From contig NZ_BAFN01000001.1 of assembly GCF_000949635.1 (NCBI RefSeq), forward strand, positions 620,001 through 684,000: 64,000 nt of DNA. Direction: 5' to 3'. Under the pieces are notes generated by a model, which saw only the letters and a program-made list of their open reading frames with translations, was not told the origin of the DNA and made no database searches. This DNA is from Candidatus Brocadia sinica JPN1. Lineage in GTDB: Bacteria > Planctomycetota > Brocadiia > Brocadiales > Brocadiaceae. The position numbers and the translations under genes were made by a program. This document shows, piece after piece, positions 1-9,204 of the stretch (its first letter is position 1; each line of letters begins with the position of its first letter).

Positions 1-2158
1 AGCAATGGATTTCTATGCAAGGACATTGAATGGAGAAAGTTTGGAATTTGAGCTTCTTTTCAAAGATACTGGTATATTATGTGAATATAAGAATCTTCCT
101 TTGAGAGATGAGAATGGAAATATAATTGGAGTTATTGGTATTGCCAGAGATATCACCGAGCGTCAAAGAATGATTAATGCCTTGCGTCAGGCAAAAGTTT
201 ATGCTGAAAATCTTATTGAGACCGCCAATGTAATGGTTGTAGGGCTGGATGTGATGGGGAATATTCAGATATTTAACAAGGCCGCCGAAGAAATTACGGG
301 TTATAAAAAAGTCGAGGTTCGTGGTAAAAATTGGTTTGAAATAATTGGTCCCAGGGATAAACATCCCCATGTGTGGCTGGATTTTACCAAATGGCAGTCA
401 GGTGGTCAGTTGATCAAGGCCTTTGAAAACCACATTTTTACGAAATCCGGTAGAAAGAGATACATTTCATGGCAGAACAGTGAGGTGCGGGAGCAAGGAA
501 AAGTTACGGGAACGATCTCCTTTGGGATCGATATTACCGAGCAAAAGCGAACGAAGGAATTGGTGGAGCGAATGCGTCTGACGGCGTTTGTCAGGGACGT
601 AGGGATTGCCCTTACCGAGGGTAATACCCTGCATGAAATTCTTCGCCATTGCGCAGAGGCCATAGTCAATAATCTCGATGCGGCGTTCGCTCGCATCTGG
701 ACACTGAACGAGGAAGAAAACGTGCTGGAATTGCAGGCCAGCGCCGGGATGTACACTCATAGAAATGGTTCCCATAGCAGAATTCCTGTTGGCAAATTCA
801 AGGTCGGACTTATTGCCCGGGAGCGCAAACCTCATTTGACAAACTCCGTTATCGACGATCCATATATCAGCGACAAGAACTGGGTAAAACGGGAAGGAAT
901 GGTTGCCTTTGCCGGATATCCCCTGGTTGTACAGGATCGTCTGGTAGGAGTTGTTGCGATGTTTTCCCGCAAATCGTTTAGCGAATTCATCTTCAGGGCT
1001 TTAGCCTCTGCATCTGACATAATTGCGCTTGGTATCGCACGGAAGCAAGGGGAGGAAACACTCCGTATGAGTGAAAGGAAGTATAGAATACTGCTTGAAA
1101 ATCTTCCCCAAAAAATATTTTATAAGGATAAAAATTCAATTTATGTATCCTGTAACGAAAACTATGCCAGGGATTTAAATATCCAACCGGATGAAATTGT
1201 TGGCAAGACGGACTATGATTTTTTTCATAAAAATTTAGCTGAAAAGTACATTGCAGATGATAGAAGGATTATGAGGTCAGGACAAACGGAGGATATGGAA
1301 GAAAAATACACAAAGGAGGGACGTGAATTGATTGTACATACGGTTAAAACTCCAATAAGAGATGAAAGGGGCGAAATAATAGGCATATTAGGTGTTTTCT
1401 GGGATGTTACCGAAAAGGTGGCATTGCAGATGGAGGCTATACGCTCCCGACATCTGGTATCGTTGGGTGAACTGGCGGCAGGTGTGGCTCATGAGATCAA
1501 CAACCCCATAACGGGTATCATCAACTGTGCCCAGATACTGGTCAACAAAAGTCATAAAGGGAGCAGAGAAAATGACGTTGCTCATCGAATTGTAAAAGAA
1601 GGGTACCGCATAGCCAATATAGTAAAGAGTCTTCTCTATTTTGCCAGGCCAACTGACAGGAAAGAGCAAAGGAGCGCTGTTCACGTACGTGAAATATTGT
1701 CTGATACGCTCGTTCTGATAGAGGCACAATTAAGAAAGGATAGTATTAAATTAACTCTGAATATTCCCGAAGAACTAACCAGGATAATAGTATACCCTCA
1801 GCAGATTCAGCAGGTCTTTTTAAATATCATAAGTAACGCGCGGTATGCCTTGAATTGTAAATATCCAGGAAAACATGACAGAAAAATCCTTGAGATTCGA
1901 GCTGAAGAAGTAACCATGAAGAATTGTCCCTCCGTAAAGGTTGCCTTTTATGATCAGGGCACCGGTATACCTGCCAATATCTTAGATAAGGTAATGAATC
2001 CATTCTTTACCACGAAACCCCGGGGGAAGGGAACCGGGCTAGGTTTGAGCATCAGCCACGGCGTCATCAGTGATCATGGTGGTCAGCTTCTGATTGATTC
2101 GGTCGAAGGGGAGTTTACCGAAGCAGCAGTCATTCTACCGGCAGTGTCAGAACATTGA
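1..2158 (+). CDS. Multi-PAS/GAF sensor histidine kinase, 5'-truncated by window edge
   Basis: The reading frame is open to the first base, and its first ~55 residues match the second half of the PAS domain in the HD-GYP protein at 4823, so the true start lies upstream. Order seen: end of a PAS/PAC domain (DITERQ), a PAS domain (~65-180, ending DITEQKR), a GAF domain (~190-345), another PAS (~355-475, ending DVTEK), then a HisKA dimerisation domain with H-box AAGVAHEINNP and a HATPase domain with N-box NIISNARYAL and G-boxes DQGTGIP and GTGLGLSIS. No membrane segment is visible in the part present. It should autophosphorylate on the H-box His and probably signals to the sigma54 regulator that follows 274 bp downstream on the same strand. 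The ligand is unknown. Confidence 0.9.
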   Translation, partial: AMDFYARTLNGESLEFELLFKDTGILCEYKNLPLRDENGNIIGVIGIARDITERQRMINALRQAKVYAENLIETANVMVVGLDVMGNIQIFNKAAEEITGYKKVEVRGKNWFEIIGPRDKHPHVWLDFTKWQSGGQLIKAFENHIFTKSGRKRYISWQNSEVREQGKVTGTISFGIDITEQKRTKELVERMRLTAFVRDVGIALTEGNTLHEILRHCAEAIVNNLDAAFARIWTLNEEENVLELQASAGMYTHRNGSHSRIPVGKFKVGLIARERKPHLTNSVIDDPYISDKNWVKREGMVAFAGYPLVVQDRLVGVVAMFSRKSFSEFIFRALASASDIIALGIARKQGEETLRMSERKYRILLENLPQKIFYKDKNSIYVSCNENYARDLNIQPDEIVGKTDYDFFHKNLAEKYIADDRRIMRSGQTEDMEEKYTKEGRELIVHTVKTPIRDERGEIIGILGVFWDVTEKVALQMEAIRSRHLVSLGELAAGVAHEINNPITGIINCAQILVNKSHKGSRENDVAHRIVKEGYRIANIVKSLLYFARPTDRKEQRSAVHVREILSDTLVLIEAQLRKDSIKLTLNIPEELTRIIVYPQQIQQVFLNIISNARYALNCKYPGKHDRKILEIRAEEVTMKNCPSVKVAFYDQGTGIPANILDKVMNPFFTTKPRGKGTGLGLSISHGVISDHGGQLLIDSVEGEFTEAAVILPAVSEH

Positions 2159-2432
2159 TAGTGTGAATACCCCATTTAAAAAAGATCTTAATAAAATAAG
2201 CCCCCCCCCTGCCTGATGTTTTTTTTGAAAAAACCAAAGTGTTGCCAAAACTCCAGAACTCCAGTGCACTTTTGCCAGTCTATCCGGTCCTCCCGGCATG
2301 ATTCTTGCTCTCATAAAGATAAGGGGAATTTGGGTATTTCTAAGGTGAGATGCTTCACTTCGTTTGGCATGACAGTGAATGTCCTGTCGTGTGAAAATGA
2401 ATCTAAGTTGTTATGGTAAGGAGGAAAGGCTG

Positions 2433-4133
2433 ATGGCAAGAATTCTTGTAATCGACGATGAAGAGAATATCAGATTTACCTTTGAAAGCTTCCTTTCAGA
2501 CGAGGGGCATGAGGTGACAACTGCCGGGGACTATGACGAGGCATTGACAATACTTGATAAATCTGATTTTGATTTGATATTTGCAGACATTGTTTTGGGC
2601 GATAAAAGTGGTATAGACATCCTGAAATATATTAAGAAAAAAAATCTCACCTGTCCGGTGGTCGTGATTACAGGCGCCCCCGACATTGAGACTGCTTCGG
2701 ATGCACTTCGGCTCGGCGCCTTCGACTACATTCCTAAGCCTGTACTACAAAATACCTTATTGCGTATTACAAAAGTGGCATTACAACATAAAGCACTGGC
2801 AGATGAAAAGGAGAAATATCGAACGAACCTTGAGGCGATATTCAGGAGTGTAAAAGATGCAATTATTACCGTCGATAAGGATTTGTTCGTAGTCGAATTA
2901 AATGAAGCAGCCAAAAACATTTGTAACTTATCTCGTGATTCTATTGGGAAATCGCTGAGTTTGCTTCAGAGACATTGTGATGAGAAGTGTCTCGATTCCC
3001 TTAAAGAAACCATCAAGACAAAGCAACCCATTGAAATTTGTAATCTCGAATGTAAACACAACTCTCATCCACAGCAGGTTGTAAGCATCGCTAGCTATCC
3101 GCTTTTGGATAATAAAGGCATCTTTTCCGGGGCGGTACTAGTGGTAAAAGACGATACGCATCTTGTTGATCTGGAAAGAGATATGAGAGAACGCCGGAAA
3201 TTCTACAATATTATAGGAAAAAGTGAGAAGATGCAGGCAATTTACTCTTTGATAGAAGACCTTGCTGATGTGCAGACTACAGTGCTGGTAACGGGAGAAA
3301 GCGGGACAGGTAAAGAGCTGATAGCCGAGGCGCTTCATTACACCGGAGAACGCAGCCACAAACCTCTGGTCAAAGTAAACTGCTCGGCTTTATCGGAGAA
3401 TTTACTTGAAAGCGAACTCTTTGGCCATGTTAAGGGCGCCTTTACTGGCGCTGCTCAGAATAGGGCTGGCAGATTTCAGAAGGCAGATGGTGGAACCATA
3501 TTTTTGGATGAAATTGGTGACATATCTCCCAGGATACAACTTCAGTTATTAAGAGTGTTACAGGAAAAAGAATTTGAGCGTGTTGGTGACTCTAATCCCA
3601 TCAAAGTGGATGTCAGAGTCGTTGCCGCTACGAACCAGAATCTTCGGGAAAAAGTGAAGTGCGGCGAATTTCGGGAAGATCTGTATTACCGGCTTAAAGT
3701 AGTGGAAATGAATCTGCCGCCATTAAGGGAGAGGCTGGAAGATATACCGCAGCTTGTAAATCATTTTTTAAAAAAGTTCAATAAAAAGTTAGACAAGGAT
3801 ATTGTAGCAATATCTGCTGATGTCCAAAAAATATTTATGAATTATTCATGGCCAGGTAATATCCGGGAACTGGAACATACCATGGAGCATGCATTTATCC
3901 TCTGCCATCACAACATTATTACGGTAGACCATCTACCACTTGCTTTTAAAGACGTAATGGGAACTAAATCTTTTTTGTCAAAAGATTTAAGGCCTGATGA
4001 ATCAAATATTATCCTTCGAGCGCTTGAACAATCTGCATGGAATAAAGCCAGGGCTGCAAGACTGTTGGGCATGAGTAGGCGTACTATTTATCGAAAAATG
4101 AAAGAGTACAACATAGGGTTACAAGATAAATGA
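2433..4133 (+). CDS. Sigma54-dependent response regulator, REC-PAS-AAA+-Fis
   Basis: Start chosen at ATG 2433 because AAGGAGGAAA sits just upstream; this gives 566 aa beginning MARILVIDDEEN. Receiver domain ~1-115 with acidic pair DDE and phospho-acceptor D52; a PAS-like domain ~135-260; sigma54-interaction AAA+ domain with Walker A GESGTGKE, the sigma54-contacting GAFTGA loop, Walker B GGTIFLDEIGD and arginine-finger region; and a C-terminal Fis-type helix-turn-helix (AARLLGMSRRTIYRKM). It should activate RNA polymerase-sigma54 at an unidentified promoter. Its position after the kinase at 1-2158 makes the two a likely pair. An internal PAS between REC and AAA+ is less common than the plain NtrC layout. 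Confidence 0.93.
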   Translation: MARILVIDDEENIRFTFESFLSDEGHEVTTAGDYDEALTILDKSDFDLIFADIVLGDKSGIDILKYIKKKNLTCPVVVITGAPDIETASDALRLGAFDYIPKPVLQNTLLRITKVALQHKALADEKEKYRTNLEAIFRSVKDAIITVDKDLFVVELNEAAKNICNLSRDSIGKSLSLLQRHCDEKCLDSLKETIKTKQPIEICNLECKHNSHPQQVVSIASYPLLDNKGIFSGAVLVVKDDTHLVDLERDMRERRKFYNIIGKSEKMQAIYSLIEDLADVQTTVLVTGESGTGKELIAEALHYTGERSHKPLVKVNCSALSENLLESELFGHVKGAFTGAAQNRAGRFQKADGGTIFLDEIGDISPRIQLQLLRVLQEKEFERVGDSNPIKVDVRVVAATNQNLREKVKCGEFREDLYYRLKVVEMNLPPLRERLEDIPQLVNHFLKKFNKKLDKDIVAISADVQKIFMNYSWPGNIRELEHTMEHAFILCHHNIITVDHLPLAFKDVMGTKSFLSKDLRPDESNIILRALEQSAWNKARAARLLGMSRRTIYRKMKEYNIGLQDK

Positions 4134-4192
4134 TACGATAACTTCTTGTAGTATCTTCTCTCCTTTTTTACAGCATCTTTCCTGTTTTATTA

Positions 4193-4240
4193 TGTGCCAT
4201 GACACACTTGTGTGACGTCACACAAGTGTGTCATGGCACA
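4193..4240. repeat. 48-bp perfect palindrome
   Basis: The two 24-base halves are exact reverse complements around the centre GACGTC (4214-4219), with no spacer. Each arm also holds a smaller self-complementary stretch ACACTTGTGT / ACACAAGTGT, so both a cruciform and sub-hairpins are possible. It lies 59 bp after the sigma54 regulator stop codon and is followed by CTTTTTAAAT. It could be a bidirectional terminator, a protein-binding site or a mobile-element remnant. Confidence 0.85.
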
Positions 4241-4552
4241 CTTTTTAAATGGTTCGAATGAATTCAGAACCTCCCTATCGTTATTTTTTTTATTCCCCTC
4301 ATCGTTAAAATCCCAATACTATTGCGTTAATCGGCCATTGGCTGTTACATCAGTTAACTCTATTACAGCTTCCCCATACATGGGGAGGCAGGAGGGGAAA
4401 CTCCTTACCATTGAAATAGTTGCAAAACTTTTCAACTGCCTTCTCGCAAAGGTAGTAAAATTATTCCCGCAGTCTTTGGCATGCATTTTGATTATATAGG
4501 ATGATAGGACAGATTTTATAAATAACTTTTTGATAAAGAGGGAGGGTAAAGG

Positions 4553-4621
4553 ATGTCCATTTTTTTTACTTTTTTGATAATCAGCATCTTAATTTCTGTA
4601 GCAGCTGTTGTACTCCTCTAA
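4553..4621 (+). CDS. Possible 22-aa single-span membrane peptide
   Basis: An ATG at 4553 follows a strong GGAGGG ribosome-binding sequence (4541-4546) and opens a frame of 22 codons ending in TAA. The product is almost wholly hydrophobic (Ile, Leu, Phe, Val, Ala), as in very small membrane proteins such as KdpF/CydX-type subunits or type I toxins. It shares no sequence signature with them that I can recognise. The surrounding 4241-4552 and 4622-4822 hold no other convincing gene. Coding status is unproven and rests on the Shine-Dalgarno and composition. Confidence 0.4.
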   Translation: MSIFFTFLIISILISVAAVVLL

Positions 4622-4822
4622 GACTTGCAAAATAAAAAATTATGATGGTGTTCGTTGTTGCTGCAAAACGGCCACATTCGTACAAATGTGTACAATGGAT
4701 TGAGCAAAGGTTGTTTCCTTTGCACAGTAAAATGGCTGGCATATTTTAATTTTTCAACTCAAAACTGAAGTAAAGACACCGGAAACGCGTTAATTTTACT
4801 ATTGGGATGGAGGGTTGCTGAA

Positions 4823-5986
4823 GTGGAAATGTCAAAGATTGTTTATAAATTGATGGAAAATGAGCTGATGAGATTGTTATTTTCCGGAGTAACCGACCTT
4901 ACCTACATTTATGATACAGAGGGAAATGTTTTGTTTGTCAATAAAGTATTTGAAAAATTTACTGGTCAGAGACCAGAGGAATTTTACGGAAAGCCATTCG
5001 CAACCCTTTTTGACGAAGATAACTTAAAAAAAGCGATGGATGCCTACGCGAGTACTTTAAAAGGTGAGAGTCCGCAGTATGAACTCTATTTTAAGAATAC
5101 AAAGATATTATGTGAGTATAGAAATTTTCCGTTGAGGGATGAGAAAGGGAAGCTTATTGGAGTTATGGGGATAGCCAGGGATATTACGGCTCGTAAACAG
5201 GCTGAAGAAGGCTTGCGTGTGCTGAACGAATCTTTAGAAAAAAGAATGCTTGAGCATTCATCAAGGCTTATGGAGTTGAATGAAGAATTAATGGGAGAAA
5301 TTGATGCCCGGAAACGACAGGAGAGTGAATCGAAACAAAGTATTGTGAAACTACAAAAGTCTTTAAGAGGTATTATTCAGACTTTGGCGCTAACAGTTGA
5401 GTCGAGGGATCCTTATTCAGCCGGACATCAGAAACGGGTAGCCCACCTGGCTTGTTGTATAGCGGAAGAAATGGGTCTTTCAAAAGACAGGATTGCTGGG
5501 GTTCGTTTGGCTGCATTGCTTCATGATATCGGGAAAATATCTGTACCTGATGAAATTCTCAATAAGCCCGGCCAGCTTACTGATGCTGAATTGAGCGTAA
5601 TCAGGGACCATGCACAGGTAGGTTATGACTTATTGAAGGAAATAGAATTTCCATGGTCGGTTGCCCAAATCGTGCTTCAACACCATGAAAGGATTAACGG
5701 CTCCGGGTATCCTTTTGGCCTGCCAGGGAAAGATATCCTCCCAGAAACAAAAATTCTCAGTGTCGCCGACGTAATTGATGCTATGACTTCTCCCCGGCCT
5801 TACAGGCAGTCCTTTTCTTTAGATAAGGCATTAAACGAAATTTCACACAACAGAGGTATACTCTATGATTTCAACGTGGTATATGCTTGTTTGGCTATTT
5901 TCAACGAAAAAGGATTTAAGTTTGAGCGACAGGGTCATTCAAATTCAAAGGAAAAGGAAATTGAAGTCTTGTTATTAAAGGCTTGA
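4823..5986 (+). CDS. PAS / HD-GYP signalling protein (c-di-GMP phosphodiesterase type)
   Basis: A GTG at 4823 is preferred because GGAGGG lies 8 nt before it; ATG 4829 and TTG 4802 are alternatives. About 387 aa: an N-terminal PAS/PAC domain (~10-130, ending DITARKQ) closely matching the PAS at the left edge of the window, a coiled-coil linker (~135-185), and an HD-GYP domain with HDIGKISVPDEIL, the metal-binding HD and HH residues, and the GYP signature in NGSGYPFGLPG. HD-GYP proteins hydrolyse cyclic-di-GMP or related dinucleotides. No receiver or membrane segment is present, so the PAS is the likely input. Its closeness to the kinase PAS suggests the two sense the same cue. Confidence 0.9.
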   Translation: MEMSKIVYKLMENELMRLLFSGVTDLTYIYDTEGNVLFVNKVFEKFTGQRPEEFYGKPFATLFDEDNLKKAMDAYASTLKGESPQYELYFKNTKILCEYRNFPLRDEKGKLIGVMGIARDITARKQAEEGLRVLNESLEKRMLEHSSRLMELNEELMGEIDARKRQESESKQSIVKLQKSLRGIIQTLALTVESRDPYSAGHQKRVAHLACCIAEEMGLSKDRIAGVRLAALLHDIGKISVPDEILNKPGQLTDAELSVIRDHAQVGYDLLKEIEFPWSVAQIVLQHHERINGSGYPFGLPGKDILPETKILSVADVIDAMTSPRPYRQSFSLDKALNEISHNRGILYDFNVVYACLAIFNEKGFKFERQGHSNSKEKEIEVLLLKA

Positions 5987-6043
5987 TGAATGAACAATGA
6001 TCTAAATTTGATTTAATGGGATACTCGTGAAATGAGGTGTAAA

Positions 6044-6334
6044 ATGTCAGTAATAATCGTAGGGGGAGATCATCTGGGAAGTATTCCAAGAGAGCTCGAC
6101 AAAATGGGGGTAACGGATATCCAGCATTTAACCGGTAGGAACGGACAAAAGATCCGTGGGAGAATTCCAGAAAAGGCTGATTTTATTATTCTCCTGTATG
6201 ATTTTGTTAACCATAACCTGGCGTATAAGATAAAGAAACTTGCCGGCAACCGGGGGATACCTATCATCTATGCAAAAAGGTCATGGTCCTCCATATATCA
6301 AAAGATGAAGGATAGTCAGATACAATTTTTCTAG
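6044..6334 (+). CDS. DUF2325 family small protein
   Basis: The start ATG 6044 has GAGG six bases upstream; the ATG at 6032 lacks one. About 96 aa with the N-terminal Rossmann-like pattern MSVIIVGGDHLG typical of DUF2325 proteins and a C-terminal pattern (IPIIYAKRSW) also seen there. The function of the family is not established. It lies between the HD-GYP protein and a zinc-ribbon protein on the same strand with short gaps, possibly one transcript. Confidence 0.6.
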   Translation: MSVIIVGGDHLGSIPRELDKMGVTDIQHLTGRNGQKIRGRIPEKADFIILLYDFVNHNLAYKIKKLAGNRGIPIIYAKRSWSSIYQKMKDSQIQFF

Positions 6335-6382
6335 AATGGTATTGTTGCAAATTTGCTATTGTATTGTGAAAGGAAACTGTAT

Positions 6383-6646
6383 ATGGCAACAAACACATTT
6401 TTCGTATGTCCCAATTGTGGTAATGTAAAGAAATTTAAAATATTTACTAGTAACTTTCAGGTTATTGAACAATCTCCTGAAATGGGGGTGCGTGTAGGTG
6501 AAAGCGGTGTCTTGCCTAGTCTGCGACAAAACGATAATTATGTTGAATGTCAGATATGTTTTAAAAAATCGGATTACGACATGGTAGCAGATATCGGCAA
6601 ACGATATATGCAAGAGACCCTTGGTGTAATCATGAAAACTTGTTAA
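6383..6646 (+). CDS. Small zinc-ribbon protein
   Basis: Start ATG 6383 has AAAGGA eight bases upstream; 87 aa. Two CxxC knuckles, CPNC near residue 10 and CQIC near residue 57, predict a structural zinc site. I do not recognise a named family. Nearby small genes run in the same direction. Binding of nucleic acid or protein is a generic possibility for zinc ribbons and is inference only. Confidence 0.55.
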   Translation: MATNTFFVCPNCGNVKKFKIFTSNFQVIEQSPEMGVRVGESGVLPSLRQNDNYVECQICFKKSDYDMVADIGKRYMQETLGVIMKTC

Positions 6647-6767
6647 ACAAGATTTTACATCTTATGACAATTGAAAAAACCAGACAAACCGCATATATAC
6701 CTTTCGTTTAACTTTGTTCCTTTCTTTCGTGTTTTATCACGGGTAAAATCAAACGAGGAAATTGTCA

Positions 6768-6796
6768 TTGACATTGAATTTACAAACTTGTACAAT
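6768..6796 (+). promoter_or_regulatory. Sigma70-type promoter upstream of acpS
   Basis: TTGACA at 6768-6773 and TACAAT at 6791-6796 are separated by exactly 17 bp. The first box is perfect and the second differs from TATAAT at one base. The start codon of acpS is 70 bp further on, so this is the probable promoter for acpS and perhaps the following lipid-type genes. Confidence 0.65.
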
Positions 6797-6866
6797 GCCG
6801 CTTGCGTAGTGACAGATACTTGCGTTATAAGTAGTTACAATGAATGTAAATAGAAATGGATATGAT

Positions 6867-7265
6867 ATGTATGTTGGTGTTGATATTATAGAAATAAGAC
6901 GTATTGAGAAATTGTTTTCTGCTAACGAAGATTTTCTGAGGAGAATTTACACGGAAAAAGAAGTGGAGTATTGTAAACAAAAGAAGAACAAATATCAACA
7001 TTTTGCAGCTCGCTTCGCCTCAAAAGAGGCAATGTTCAAGGCCCTGGGGACTGGCTGGATCGATAAAATGAAATGGACGGATATTGAGCTCTTAAATGAT
7101 GAAATGGGCAAGCCATATTTGAATCTTTATGGCAGTGTAAAAGAATTGGCAGACAAGAAACGTATCAATACGATATCTGTATCATTATCCCACTGCCACG
7201 ATTACGCTATTGCCCAGGTTTTGTTAATGCCAAAGGCAATACCAGAAGTCTCGCCTGATGGTTGA
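6867..7265 (+). CDS. acpS: Holo-[acyl-carrier-protein] synthase
   Basis: Transfers the 4'-phosphopantetheine arm from CoA to an apo acyl carrier protein. The 132-aa product from ATG 6867 starts MYVGVDIIEIRRIEK, matching the family N-terminus; an upstream ATG at 6840 would add nine residues of no family likeness. The Mg-binding Asp of GVDIIEI and the FAARFASKEAMFKALGTG block with its catalytic Glu/Lys are present, and length is normal. No ACP gene is adjacent. The gene precedes a radical SAM enzyme and two ketosynthase genes on the same strand, which suggests a dedicated acyl-carrier pathway, though it may simply be the housekeeping AcpS. Confidence 0.9.
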   Translation: MYVGVDIIEIRRIEKLFSANEDFLRRIYTEKEVEYCKQKKNKYQHFAARFASKEAMFKALGTGWIDKMKWTDIELLNDEMGKPYLNLYGSVKELADKKRINTISVSLSHCHDYAIAQVLLMPKAIPEVSPDG

Positions 7266-7381
7266 CTCCAACCCAAAATATCGTAGTTAAATATGGGAAA
7301 TTCCCATTACCACTGTCGACAGCTTGCCGCTAACTTAAACGAACAAACGAAATAGTTATAAAACTGAAAATAGGTAAGAAA

Positions 7382-7590
7382 ATGACAACTGCCGTTATTT
7401 CAGGACATTGGACATACGATGAGTATTATAATCTAGACGATAAGCAGAGGTACGAAGTTATTGAGGGGGATGGCTTATTGTGGCACCTGCGCCGTTCTTT
7501 AAACATCAGGAAGTAGTAACGAGACTTGTACGGCTTATATCAAATTATGTTTATGAAAATGCAAAGAATTTGATTTTTCTGCTTTTTCTG
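7382..7590 (+). pseudogene. Uma2-family (DUF820) endonuclease remnant
   Basis: Reading from ATG 7382 gives a typical Uma2 start (WTYDEYYNLDDKQRYEVIEG). The frame is then lost by a small indel near 7470, and the next frame continues the family pattern with LIVAPAPFFKHQEVVTRLV before running out at ~7590. A normal Uma2 protein is about 180-200 aa, so over half is missing. The remnant fills most of the gap between acpS and the radical SAM gene. The rest of that gap (7266-7381) holds only a short hairpin, ATGGGAA/TTCCCAT at 7292-7306. Confidence 0.65.
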
Positions 7591-7610
7591 CATCTAAAAG
7601 AGGTATATTC

Positions 7611-9092
7611 ATGAAAAGACTTGTATTGATCAATCCACATCCAATTGGAAATGTTGGTGAGGAGAATGTCTCGGTATTAAATCAAATGCCTGTGAATCTC
7701 GGCTATCTGAAGGTATTAACACCAAAACACTGGCAAGTCGATATCATCGATGAAACCCAGGAACTTGCGATTGATGAAAATACAGGGGAGATTACTTTTG
7801 GTGGGGCTGACCTGGTCGGTATTACATCGGTAAGTTATCAGGCTCATCGTGCATATCAGATAGCTACTGCCTGTAAAAAACGGGGCGTACCGGTGATTAT
7901 GGGTGGTATTCACGCAACCAGTTACCCGGAAGAGGCGGCAAAATACGTGGATTGTGTTGTGACCAGGGAAGCTGTAACCACCTGGGAAAAGATTATTGGT
8001 GATTTTGAAAAAGGCTGCCTCCAAAAAAGATACGATGGTGTTCTGACACCCATGGAGTTGTATCAGGGATTGCGTCCGGATAGAAAATATTTGAAGGATA
8101 AGTATAAATACCGATATTCAGGTATTATTACTACTGCAGGATGCCCATTTAGCTGTGAGTTCTGCTCTGTGCCCCAGTTCCAGGGCAGAAAATATCGTGA
8201 AAGACCCATCGAGGATGTCCTTGATGAGTTCGAGTCCATTAAGGGACAATATCGCGGTTTGATACTGACGGATGAAAACTTCTACGGCCATAGTAAAAAG
8301 TCCAACGAGCGTGTCCGGGATCTTTTCAAAGGTATGGTGGATAGGGGTATTTACCAGAACTGGTTTGGTTTTACCTCCCTTAATATTTATAAAGACGACG
8401 AAACCCTTGAATATATGAGGAAAAGCGGATGTGTTGGTGTATTAATCGGTATTGAGTCGATCAACGAAGAAGCCTTGAAAACGATGAACAAGAATGTAAA
8501 TTTGCGCATCTCTATTGAAAATTATTTTGAGGCCATTGCCAATATCCGCAAACACGGCCTTGCCGTATGGGGGACGATGGTCTTTGGAAATGATGCCGAT
8601 ACCCCGGAGACCTTTAAACAAGTTGCCGATTTTGTTCTGGATTCCCATGTTGATATTATGACCTGCGGCATTTTGTGTCCATTTATCAATACGCCGCTTT
8701 ATCACCGGTTGAACGGTGAAGGAAGGCTTTTCAGGACAGACTTTCCGGAGGATTGGAAGTATTACACATCGCATCATCTCACCTATGTTCTGAAAAGCAT
8801 GTCTCTTCAGGAACTTATCGATGGATTTCAATATTTGTATGACAGGATTTATGCTACTGAAGTTCTCCGGCAGAGATTCCAGAATGCAAAAGAGGTGCTG
8901 AAAGACAATATGAATGCCGCCATGTTTGCATTCAGGGTAAATTTGGATTGGCAAAATGTATACCAGCACCTGATCCAAAATTTAAAGGAACTGCAAGCAT
9001 CGGGGTTCTATGACGAGGCCTTGAAGCGATATAACGCCCAGAAAAAGCAGGGGAAAAAGGTCGAGTTGACACCGATTGAGGTATCATCCTAA
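7611..9092 (+). CDS. B12-binding-domain radical SAM enzyme
   Basis: A 493-aa protein with an N-terminal cobalamin-binding-like Rossmann domain (~1-150; VGITSVSYQAHRAYQIA and PVIMGGIHATSYPEEA are typical). The radical SAM core (~165-390) has cluster cysteines in AGCPFSCEFC. A C-terminal domain of ~100 aa is uncharacterised. The classical DxHxxG cobalamin motif is not seen. Members methylate or rearrange unreactive carbon positions using SAM and often cobalamin; BchE-like enzymes belong here. It is 175 bp upstream of an intact FabF-type ketosynthase. Radical SAM enzymes next to fab-type genes have been proposed for ladderane lipid synthesis in anammox bacteria, a pathway still unproven. Substrate not assignable from sequence. 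Confidence 0.88.
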   Translation: MKRLVLINPHPIGNVGEENVSVLNQMPVNLGYLKVLTPKHWQVDIIDETQELAIDENTGEITFGGADLVGITSVSYQAHRAYQIATACKKRGVPVIMGGIHATSYPEEAAKYVDCVVTREAVTTWEKIIGDFEKGCLQKRYDGVLTPMELYQGLRPDRKYLKDKYKYRYSGIITTAGCPFSCEFCSVPQFQGRKYRERPIEDVLDEFESIKGQYRGLILTDENFYGHSKKSNERVRDLFKGMVDRGIYQNWFGFTSLNIYKDDETLEYMRKSGCVGVLIGIESINEEALKTMNKNVNLRISIENYFEAIANIRKHGLAVWGTMVFGNDADTPETFKQVADFVLDSHVDIMTCGILCPFINTPLYHRLNGEGRLFRTDFPEDWKYYTSHHLTYVLKSMSLQELIDGFQYLYDRIYATEVLRQRFQNAKEVLKDNMNAAMFAFRVNLDWQNVYQHLIQNLKELQASGFYDEALKRYNAQKKQGKKVELTPIEVSS

Positions 9093-9204
9093 GAAGGAAT
9101 AGCAATAGATTCACAGACTCCTGATTTCTGGATTCTGAACAATTTCTTTATGAACGTTATTCTGTAACAAGACCGAAGAGTTATCCTACTTATGGAATTA
9201 TTAA

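Noticed and set aside
2216-2419. 67-codon frame between the kinase and the regulator
   Set aside because: Overlaps the regulator's leader and shows a composition unlike its neighbours.
4477-4492. TGGCATGCATTTTGAT as a sigma54 promoter
   Set aside because: The invariant GC of the -12 box is GA here, so it was not listed as a promoter.
4212-4499. 95-codon open frame overlapping the palindrome
   Set aside because: Starts inside the palindrome, has no ribosome-binding site and no protein-like pattern; judged non-coding.
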